Assembly (NCBI GenBank): GCA_017617315.1
Contig: JAFZWM010000028.1
Span: forward strand, 1 to 48,674
DNA length: 48,674 nucleotides
Reading direction: 5' to 3'
DNA from: Bacteroidaceae bacterium
Lineage (GTDB): Bacteria; Bacteroidota; Bacteroidia; Bacteroidales; Bacteroidaceae
In this document: piece by piece, positions 16,725 through 23,829 of the stretch
Numbering within the stretch: the first letter of the stretch is position 1
Layout of the letters: every line of letters starts with the position of its first letter
Notes under the pieces: generated by a model
Database searches by the model: none
Seen by the model: only the letters and a program-made list of their open reading frames with translations
Told to the model about the DNA's origin: nothing
Program-made: the position numbers and the translations under genes

Positions 16725-16880
16725 AGCAAAAAGTTTGGTTAATCTACAAGACAATATTCAATATTTAGTGTACCAAAGCACGATTGCAGATTCGCCAGAC
16801 ATGTTTCACACCTAAAATCCGCACCATTTATTCATCCTGAAAATCGATTAGGTATTGCAAATCTCTCTTACCTCACAGAA

Positions 16881-16910
16881 AAATAAAAAAGACCCAGAAA
16901 TCTGAGTCTT
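16881..16910 (-). terminator. Intrinsic terminator of tRNA-Gly
   Basis: On the minus strand AAGACTCAG pairs with CTGGGTCTT (one G-T pair, 16889-16910) and is followed by TTTTATTTTT. It begins 8 bp after the tRNA. Confidence 0.85.
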
Positions 16911-16917
16911 AAACCTG

Positions 16918-16990
16918 AGCGGAAAACGGGACTCGGACCCGCGACCCCAACCTTGGCAAGGTTGTGCTCTACCAACTGAGCTACTTCCGC
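16918..16990 (-). tRNA. tRNA-Gly (anticodon GCC)
   Basis: The minus strand folds into a standard 73-nt cloverleaf: acceptor GCGGAAG/TTTCCGC, D stem GCTC/GAGC, anticodon stem CAACC/GGTTG with loop TTGCCAA, a 5-nt variable loop, and T stem GCGGG/CCCGT. The discriminator is U and the CCA end is not encoded. The T loop reads TCCGAGT, so position 55, almost always U, is C in the gene. It has its own promoter and terminator. Confidence 0.97.
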
Positions 16991-17016
16991 ATTTGCTTTA
17001 GTTCTGAAAAGCGATG

Positions 17017-17047
17017 CAAAGATACGACATTTTTTCAATCCTGCAAA
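17017..17047 (-). promoter_or_regulatory. Promoter of tRNA-Gly
   Basis: TTTG (17044-17047), 19-bp spacer, TATCTTTG (17017-17024) on the minus strand. This is an exact Bacteroidetes consensus promoter, with the predicted start about 20 bp before the mature tRNA. Confidence 0.9.
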
Positions 17048-17109
17048 TTTTCAGACTTGATTTTTGCCTGTATTTTTCAAAAATATTGTTTTTTGTATGA
17101 TTTTACCTC

Positions 17110-17155
17110 TATATAAAGAAAGTGCAGAAACATTCAGACTGTTTCTGCACTTTCT
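17110..17155 (-). terminator. Intrinsic terminator of the TonB-DUF4876-DUF6850-peptidase operon
   Basis: A 15-bp perfect stem (17117-17131 with 17141-17155, GAAAGTGCAGAAAC core) begins 4 bp after the stop of the peptidase fusion. The following T content is moderate (TTTATATAG on minus). Confidence 0.8.
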
Positions 17156-17158
17156 GTT

Positions 17159-20100
17159 TTATTTCCCGAATTCTTCGAGAACATATTTGCACGGAGAATA
17201 GTTCTTCAGAACCCAAAGGATGTAGTCGGACGAGACGACGATGTTGCGCAAATAATACGGATTTGAATAGTAAATACTGAATGCGCTGTCGCCCGTGCGG
17301 TCGAAATTCAAGCCTATCAGCTCGCCCTTTGCGTTTACGACGGCACTTCCGCTGTTGCCCGATGCTGTCTCGGCATTGGTGGTGAAACATGCCACAGGAA
17401 GCGAATCCGGGTTCTTCTGGAGCAGCTGGCGGAACTTGTCAGACACTCGGTAGTTCTTGTTGCCTGCCATCTCATCGAGACGCGCCAACATTCCGCCGAG
17501 CCTTGTCATGCCCTGCACCTTGCCCGGAGACAGGCGCAGAGTGTGATTGGCATCGTATTCGAGCATTTTGTCGCCGTGCATCTGACAATAAGCCTGCATG
17601 AAGGTGTTGTACAGACGCGTATTTGCACGGCGCAGAGGTGTTTCCTCCTTCTGCTGCTTACGCACCTTGATGGTGTAGAGGTCGATGCACATGCGGTAGA
17701 GAGGGTCGGAAACGAGCGGCTGCAATCCTTTGTCAACCGAGTTGAGGATAACGCTGTCGAGGCGCGCCCTGTCGGTAAGAATGCTGTTGTTGAAAAGCGT
17801 GTCGATGTCAACCTTTCCGCGCAGGGCGGCTGGCAGATAAGCCTTCGGTACGACACTCTTGTATATCGGAACGAGCAAAGACAGCATCTTTCGGTCTTCG
17901 TCGCGATTTACCAACGAGAAATACTCGTTTATGTTTCGTTGCAGACTCTCTATTTCCTCTTGCATCTGCTCGTTTCTTGTAGCGCGCTTTGAACGCTCCA
18001 TAGCCACGAGTTTCTCGAACTTTCCGGCAAACGGAATGACGGTAGGACCGCCAACGACGAACTGACTGAAAGCCTCGTTCATGTGGTTGTAGAGCGTAAG
18101 GCGCGAATAAACGCTGTCCAAGTCGTGCACAAGACTTGCGCCGTACAAAGCCTTGCGCTCGGGCGACTCGTTTATCCACTCCTGAAGTTTCTGCTCCTCG
18201 CGACGCTTTATTTCCACTACGTTATTATTGCCCACGCCGTCAATCTCGCCCTTCGAGCGCAGATATACATTCATCAGTTTGTTGATGCGCACATCGTAGT
18301 CGGACTGTTTCTCGGCAGGAGCGGCGTCGCGGCACTCGGTAAGAAAGCCGATTTTTGCCTTCAGGAAACGAACCCGCAACTTTGTATCGTTGTTTACAAT
18401 CCTGTCTACCGCGGTGGCCGGAATGTGCTTGCGCGTCTGCGACGGATAGCCCATGACCATGGCAAAATCGCCCTCACGGACCTCATTCTTAGCCACCTTC
18501 AGCCACGATTCGGGATGATATGGCACGTTGGTCTCGGAATATGCCACCGGATTGTTCTTCTTCGAACCATAGACACGCAGAAGTGCAAAATCGCACGAAT
18601 AGCGAGGCCACTGCCAGTTGTCGGAATCGCCGCCGAACATGCCGAGCCACATTGGCGGACATGCCACGATGCGGATATCCTTGAACGTGCGGTAGCGGAC
18701 AAGAACGTACTGCTTGCCGCCCATCAGACTGTAAATCTTGCGATGAACGCCGTAAGATTCCTTCACGCCGTTCATCAGCTCGCGCGCACGGCGGTCAATC
18801 TCAGCCTCGCGCTGCTTGATGTCAGCTATCGAATCAGAGCCGGACTTCAGCGTTTCGGTTACATCCTCGCACGAAAGCATCTGGTGCATCTCCATGTTGC
18901 CGAGCGGCATTTCCTGCTTGCGCGATTCAGCCCAGCATCCGTAGCGCGTATAATCATTGTCCTTTGTTGCAAGACGCTGAACGTATGTGCTGACGCAATG
19001 CCAGTTGGTAATCACCAGTCCGTCGGCCGAAACAAACGAAGCCGATGCAAACGGCGATGACAGTCCGTTCTCGCCGCTCATCGAGAGCACCGCGCCGGTG
19101 AGGCATTTCTTGTTTATATTGTAGATGTCGGATTTTGAAAGTTTCATTCCTTCCTTGCGCAGAAGGCGGAACAAATCGTCCTCCACGACCTGATAAGGGA
19201 ACCACATTCCGGTTGCGCCCTTGTCGGCCGTGCAGATGTCGTAACGGCTCTTAACCCGGCGGATGAAATCCTCGCGCTGAGCCTCGACAGCCTGATTCTG
19301 ACTTCCGAAGACAGACTGCATCAGCGACGAATTGAGGAACTTGTAGCCTTCGCGCAACTCCTTCTCGATGAATGCCTTAACATCGCTATTATCGAGATAC
19401 GGAACGCAATGCATCAGCAGTTGAAAATAGTATTTCTGCAAGTCGGCAGCCTTCAACTGCTTGAGCGCAGACTTTGGCAACGACTTCAGATTCTGCACTC
19501 CGTAGCGCGTTGAAGCCAGTTGGTCGTCGCCAAGGTCGGACTGCTGCACTTCTCCGTCGACAGGCAGAACGCCCACCTTCATTTTGCGGTACAGATGTCG
19601 CGGATTATTCTGATTTTCAGCAATAAAACTCTTGTATTCGCTATCGCTAAAATCGGCATAGCCAGCCTTTATGGCATAGATATCATAGTCGCCAAGCAAT
19701 GGCGGATAGACGAAATCGACATTATCACCCTTCTGCGCCACATAGTTGAATCGCGCATAGTCCATGATACTTGGTGTTGTGCCGTTGGCGCGACAGAATT
19801 CGGCATTTCGCAGGCTCTCGGTCGGATAGGCATGAGAGGCAAGGAAATTGTGCTCCAAGCCGAGGCAATGGCCTATCTCGTGCGCCGCCGAATAGCGAAG
19901 CATCCGCTCCACCACGGCGTCGTCAACGCCATTCTGAACGGCCTTGTTGTACGCTCCAGTCTGCATCACAATCCACGATTTGAGGCGTTCAACCACGTTG
20001 GTGTAGAACTGGACATCGGCCTGAAGAATCTCGCCGCTGCGAGGGTCTGTCCAATGGCAGCCCATGGCGTTGGCAAAATCGCTCTCCACGGCATAGAAGC

Positions 20101-20893
20101 AGTTGTTTGTAAAGTCGAATGGGTCGAAATCAGCTCCAGCCTCGCTGTACATCTTCGCCTTGACAACGCCATCGCGGCCAATACGGGCAAAGGCGATATT
20201 CCAGTCCTCGATGCCCTGCTTTATGGCTTTCTGCCACAGAGCCGGAAACTTATCGTCGATATAGAATGTGATTGTCTTTCCGCCGCTGATGTCGAAGCGG
20301 TTGATATGCTTGTTGTTGGTTGATTTATAGCCTATTCTGGCATCGACAGGACGGCCGTGCATAGGCTTCTCGCCGAGCAGAAGAAGACTCTTGCGGATGT
20401 CAATAACGAATGGTTCGGAATCGGTTGCATAACTGTAGCTCACCGTAACTTCGAGATGACGTGCATCTCCTTTGTGCATCTTTATCCGCGTTCTGTCGGC
20501 CATCATCTTTCCGGGAAGCATCTTGCCCGAAAGGATATCTACTCCGCGGAGAATCTCCGCAAACATGGCATCCATATTTACGGTTACGCTCTTTGAAGAT
20601 GACTTGACAACAGGCGTACCGATGCGCTGAACGCCGCGTTTCTTGTCGGCGGCATTCATAATTACAGAGTCGTTCTCGATGCTGAACCGTACAAGCTGCG
20701 GATTGTACACTCTGAGTCCAGAATACACTTTCATCTTGCCCAACTCTATGGGCTTGCTCACGTTCTCGACTCTTGCGGCGATGACATAGTCGCGTCCGAA
20801 GAGTTCCTTTGGCATTTCAACAGTAACGTTGCCATAGGCTGCACACACGAAAAATGTGTACAGCACAAAAAATATCGAAGTTTTTATTCTCAT
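17159..20893 (-). CDS. Bifunctional exported peptidase: metzincin-like zinc protease fused to S46 dipeptidyl-peptidase
   Basis: One uninterrupted 1244-residue frame joins two proteases. After a signal peptide (1-20), residues about 22-550 resemble the DUF5117/DUF4953 zinc-dependent metalloproteases: HEIGHCLGLEH with His338, Glu339, His342 and His348, and a Met-turn SIMDYA with Met377, then DLGDDQLASTRYGVQNLK. Residues about 556-1244 are a complete S46 (DPP7/DPP11) peptidase: GMWFP near 562, catalytic His632 in TNWHC, Asp768 in WPRYSCDF and Ser1181 in SGNSGSA. Arg1199 is 18 residues after the Ser, where DPP11 has its acidic-P1-determining Arg673 and DPP7 has Gly. The usual NHHC motif is NWHC here; the catalytic His is kept. 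The zinc domain is shorter than stand-alone relatives of about 800 aa. Last gene of the operon, 13 bp after the DUF6850 gene. A role in digesting protein for TonB uptake is inferred. Confidence 0.88.
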   Translation of the reverse strand: MRIKTSIFFVLYTFFVCAAYGNVTVEMPKELFGRDYVIAARVENVSKPIELGKMKVYSGLRVYNPQLVRFSIENDSVIMNAADKKRGVQRIGTPVVKSSSKSVTVNMDAMFAEILRGVDILSGKMLPGKMMADRTRIKMHKGDARHLEVTVSYSYATDSEPFVIDIRKSLLLLGEKPMHGRPVDARIGYKSTNNKHINRFDISGGKTITFYIDDKFPALWQKAIKQGIEDWNIAFARIGRDGVVKAKMYSEAGADFDPFDFTNNCFYAVESDFANAMGCHWTDPRSGEILQADVQFYTNVVERLKSWIVMQTGAYNKAVQNGVDDAVVERMLRYSAAHEIGHCLGLEHNFLASHAYPTESLRNAEFCRANGTTPSIMDYARFNYVAQKGDNVDFVYPPLLGDYDIYAIKAGYADFSDSEYKSFIAENQNNPRHLYRKMKVGVLPVDGEVQQSDLGDDQLASTRYGVQNLKSLPKSALKQLKAADLQKYYFQLLMHCVPYLDNSDVKAFIEKELREGYKFLNSSLMQSVFGSQNQAVEAQREDFIRRVKSRYDICTADKGATGMWFPYQVVEDDLFRLLRKEGMKLSKSDIYNINKKCLTGAVLSMSGENGLSSPFASASFVSADGLVITNWHCVSTYVQRLATKDNDYTRYGCWAESRKQEMPLGNMEMHQMLSCEDVTETLKSGSDSIADIKQREAEIDRRARELMNGVKESYGVHRKIYSLMGGKQYVLVRYRTFKDIRIVACPPMWLGMFGGDSDNWQWPRYSCDFALLRVYGSKKNNPVAYSETNVPYHPESWLKVAKNEVREGDFAMVMGYPSQTRKHIPATAVDRIVNNDTKLRVRFLKAKIGFLTECRDAAPAEKQSDYDVRINKLMNVYLRSKGEIDGVGNNNVVEIKRREEQKLQEWINESPERKALYGASLVHDLDSVYSRLTLYNHMNEAFSQFVVGGPTVIPFAGKFEKLVAMERSKRATRNEQMQEEIESLQRNINEYFSLVNRDEDRKMLSLLVPIYKSVVPKAYLPAALRGKVDIDTLFNNSILTDRARLDSVILNSVDKGLQPLVSDPLYRMCIDLYTIKVRKQQKEETPLRRANTRLYNTFMQAYCQMHGDKMLEYDANHTLRLSPGKVQGMTRLGGMLARLDEMAGNKNYRVSDKFRQLLQKNPDSLPVACFTTNAETASGNSGSAVVNAKGELIGLNFDRTGDSAFSIYYSNPYYLRNIVVSSDYILWVLKNYSPCKYVLEEFGK

Positions 20894-20906
20894 AATTAGC
20901 TTTTTC

Positions 20907-22466
20907 TTAATAGAACAGGCCGAGACTCACTCCTGCCCCCCACGCGTTGGTGCTGTTGCTGGTAGAGATGCAGTTGCCATGCGCCTTGACAAACCATTCG
21001 CGCTTAACCTTTCGGATGCTTAGCGGAAACTGGTATGTAACCTCGAGCGAGCCTTGCAGATAGTCTGCGCCCCAATATTTCATGTCGGGCATCAGCACAT
21101 TCACGGCATAGTCGGTTGTGGCATCGCTAAGGTTTAGATTTGCCTGAGCCGAAACATGATAGCCCACGCCAGCTTCGGCCCACAGAGAACGTTCCTTGCC
21201 CTTGCAGAGTCTTGCTCCGCCCTCGAGCATAAGGTCAAATCCGCCGACTTCAAGATAAGAGTCGGGAAGGTGGTACATGTCCTTGTCATAGGCATAACTG
21301 ATATGCGCGCCGACATAAGAGCGGACCTGCTGATTGTCCGTCCATATTAGGCGATAGCGTGCATCAGCCTCATATTCTGTTATTTCATAACGCTTGTTCA
21401 GTTTCATTGTCGTAAGCCAGTACTGCGACGAGATTCCCGTTTCGGGGTCGATGGTAATCTCCTTCTGCTGGCGATACTCATCGGCCGACGATGGCCTGCT
21501 GCTTACCGAAAAGTCGAGAGCGTGCATAATTCCGCCATCGGTCTTCAGAATGTTGTGCGATGCCAGAGTCATCTCGGTGCGATGGAACTTTCCCGGCATA
21601 TATTTGTTTGCTCCGTAGATATCTTCGTGCGCCGTGTTGTATGCAAAAGATGTTACGGACTCGAGTTTTCTGCCTTTGTATCCGTATGAAAATTCTGCGC
21701 CAAGCTCGTGGTCTACATATTCTCTTTCGTAGCCCTTGTATCCGCCCAACGAGCCTGTGGCGTTCTCCATTCCAGTGTAAACATAATACTTCATCGTGGC
21801 ATCGGTCTGCACTGTGCTCAACCCGATGAGTTTCTCTTTTCTGCGCTTGTAATGCGCGCTTAGTCCAAGTGTGTTATTGCCAAGCCGATAGGTTGCGGCA
21901 GGCGTTATGGCATAGGTTGCCAGATTGATGCGCGAACGCGGATCGCGCAGGCGGCTGAGGTCGCCGACGTTATAGTCGAGTCTCAAGCCATAGGTAAACT
22001 TATTTATCTCGACAGATGCCAGAGATGCCGTAAGAAGGACATTCTGGTAATCGTATTTCGCAGGTATCGAGCTTCCCGAGAAATACGGATTTGAGTGATG
22101 AGGACGGAGCACGTCGTTCCACGAGCGGTTGAAGCATCGTCCTTCCTCGAACGTAATCTTGCCATAGCCGTAAACATATTTGCCCACAGGCTGATAAGCC
22201 TCGGCCATGAACGTAAGTTTGTTCTCCTTGTCTCCATCCTGAACAAGATAGTGCGTGCCTTGTGTGTGAGTGAAGTCGAAACTGGCCGAACCACGCTTTG
22301 CCACGCTGTCGCGCGACATTCCGGCGGCATTGTCGGTAACACGCCACAGCTGAGTCGCATCGTGATACAAATTTGATTCCAGACTGTTAGGAACCTGTAT
22401 TTCCTGTGCCTTAGCACCTGCGGCGACTTGCAAAATCAGCAACGAAATTTTATACCATCTGTTCAT
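20907..22466 (-). CDS. DUF6850 family outer-membrane beta-barrel protein
   Basis: Start ATG 22466 gives MNRWYKISLLILQVAAGAKAQ, a clean signal peptide. The open frame extends 52 codons further upstream but that part is not signal-like. The 519-residue product consists of many amphipathic strands and ends in GVSLGLFY, a typical barrel C-terminus with terminal aromatic. Two features suit the DUF6850 family as I know it: EIQVPNSLESNLYHDATQLWRVTDNAAGMS at the mature N-terminus (shown here by its key words Leu-Trp and Asp-Asn-Ala-Ala-Gly) and RRKEKL in the middle. Such genes often accompany a TonB receptor and a DUF4876 lipoprotein, as here. The function is unknown. A large hairpin precedes it (22498-22546). 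Confidence 0.75.
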   Translation of the reverse strand: MNRWYKISLLILQVAAGAKAQEIQVPNSLESNLYHDATQLWRVTDNAAGMSRDSVAKRGSASFDFTHTQGTHYLVQDGDKENKLTFMAEAYQPVGKYVYGYGKITFEEGRCFNRSWNDVLRPHHSNPYFSGSSIPAKYDYQNVLLTASLASVEINKFTYGLRLDYNVGDLSRLRDPRSRINLATYAITPAATYRLGNNTLGLSAHYKRRKEKLIGLSTVQTDATMKYYVYTGMENATGSLGGYKGYEREYVDHELGAEFSYGYKGRKLESVTSFAYNTAHEDIYGANKYMPGKFHRTEMTLASHNILKTDGGIMHALDFSVSSRPSSADEYRQQKEITIDPETGISSQYWLTTMKLNKRYEITEYEADARYRLIWTDNQQVRSYVGAHISYAYDKDMYHLPDSYLEVGGFDLMLEGGARLCKGKERSLWAEAGVGYHVSAQANLNLSDATTDYAVNVLMPDMKYWGADYLQGSLEVTYQFPLSIRKVKREWFVKAHGNCISTSNSTNAWGAGVSLGLFY

Positions 22467-22497
22467 AAAATGAATGATAAAGATTTGTTTTGTTGGC

Positions 22498-22546
22498 AAT
22501 GGTATGTCCCGCCCTCGCACGAAGCGGAAAAACGGGGCATACCATT
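22498..22546 (-). other. Large intercistronic hairpin between the DUF4876 and DUF6850 genes
   Basis: A 14-bp stem (22498-22511 with 22533-22546, AATGGTATG..CCCG, one G-T pair) encloses a 21-nt GC-rich loop. No T run follows on the minus strand (GCCAACAAAAC), so it is not a classical terminator. It sits 31 bp before the DUF6850 start. It could be an RNA-processing or stability element that sets different levels for the two halves of the operon. Confidence 0.7.
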
Positions 22547-22570
22547 TATATTGTGTTGATAATAACTGTT

Positions 22571-23791
22571 TTATTTGTAAACACCCGGCTGAAGAGCCTC
22601 TTCTCTCGAAGCCACGGCCCAATCCTCAGTACTGTTGTTTGTATCCTTCAGAATAGCGCGGCCGTCATCAGTCTTGCTCTGCAACTTGCGATAAGCCACC
22701 ATTCCGGTGTAAGAAGTAATAGCCTCAACATTAAGATAACCGGCGTCGATATAGTCATACAGACGCTTTGTTGCAACGTCGATGCCAGAGCCAGTCTTGT
22801 ATGTCAAGATGTCAACGCCGTCGATAACAGACTTAGAAGGAACGGTCTTGAACTTACTGCCCTTTTCCTTGCCTTCTGCAAAGACCTCGCGCCAAGCAGT
22901 AACGTCCTCGTTTGTGTTGAAGATTACAACACCTGTTGGACCGCTCTGCAAAAGGTTCATCTGCGAGATTTTTGCATATGCCGAATATATCAGATTGAGA
23001 GCCGGAACTTTAGGATTGTTAGTTGTCTTGCCCTGCTCGTCCTTCGCCTCGAAAGTGGCAGAAGACAGATTGTAGATGTCGGCACCATCAGAAGTATGGT
23101 CGATGGCGCTGTTGGCAATTACAACATTCTGGCCCGGAGCAACCATATATTCCTTGTCTGTCGGAATCTGGAACACCTGCTTCAGGAAGATTGTATCAGA
23201 CTTTGTTGAAATAACATAGGCTGGAGTTGACTCAGACTCAGTGAGTCCGATGTACATTCCGGCAATGTTCACAGCCTCATCGCCATTGTTGTAAAGCTCG
23301 ATGAATCGGCCTGCCAGATAGTTCTTGCTGTTGGCATCCTTGCAGCCCGAATAGTAAACCTTGCTGATAAGCATAGACTGCTTTACGCTAACGGTAAGGG
23401 CAAGCGCAATGCTTGTATTCTGCGACAAAGTCTGGCTTGCTGCCGAGCCTCCGACAATATATTTGCCGTTCTGTACAGTCTCGCCAGTTGCAGCCATGTA
23501 CTGCTCAGAAGTGATGTCCCATGAAGTTGAAACGGTGTAAACTCCCGGAATCACATCGCCAATCACGGCCTTGCCGCCTTCGTCGGTAGTTCCGGTGTAC
23601 GAACGGTTCTCGCCCGTGATGGTTACGGTCTTGCCCGAAAGTTCCAAGCCCTTGGCATTCTCGGGAGCAGAAACCTGAACTGTAATACTAAGCGCAGAAA
23701 CAGAATCGTCTGACGATGAACAAGCTGTCATGATTCCGCAGAAAGCGCAAAACGCCATTATTTGCGTTACAATACCTCTTAATTTTCTCAT
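22571..23791 (-). CDS. DUF4876 domain lipoprotein
   Basis: Predicted surface lipoprotein with lipobox Cys24 (IMTAC). Residues about 35-135 form an Ig-like or CarboxypepD_reg-like module (GLELSGKTVTITGENRSYTG, then GGKAVIGDVIPGVYTVS). Residues about 140-400 match DUF4876, starting SKVYYSGCKDANSKNYLAGRF with a lamin-tail-like FIELYNNGDEAVNIAGMYIG, and ending in the unusually clear STEDWAVASRE. DUF4876 proteins are regularly linked to TonB receptors and DUF6850 barrels. The gene starts 38 bp after the receptor and is followed by the hairpin at 22498-22546. Probable role: accessory surface binder for the receptor; this is inferred only. Confidence 0.8.
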   Translation of the reverse strand: MRKLRGIVTQIMAFCAFCGIMTACSSSDDSVSALSITVQVSAPENAKGLELSGKTVTITGENRSYTGTTDEGGKAVIGDVIPGVYTVSTSWDITSEQYMAATGETVQNGKYIVGGSAASQTLSQNTSIALALTVSVKQSMLISKVYYSGCKDANSKNYLAGRFIELYNNGDEAVNIAGMYIGLTESESTPAYVISTKSDTIFLKQVFQIPTDKEYMVAPGQNVVIANSAIDHTSDGADIYNLSSATFEAKDEQGKTTNNPKVPALNLIYSAYAKISQMNLLQSGPTGVVIFNTNEDVTAWREVFAEGKEKGSKFKTVPSKSVIDGVDILTYKTGSGIDVATKRLYDYIDAGYLNVEAITSYTGMVAYRKLQSKTDDGRAILKDTNNSTEDWAVASREEALQPGVYK

Positions 23792-23829
23792 AATCTTATA
23801 AACTTATTATATTGGTTTTCTCTATATTC

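Noticed and set aside
18083-19060. 325-residue plus-strand open frame
   Set aside because: Antisense to the S46 half of the peptidase fusion; its minus-strand frame carries the catalytic motifs.
22467-22622. 52-residue N-terminal extension of the DUF6850 protein
   Set aside because: It is not signal-like and would hide the proper signal peptide; it also runs through the hairpin at 22498-22546 and overlaps the end of the DUF4876 gene.
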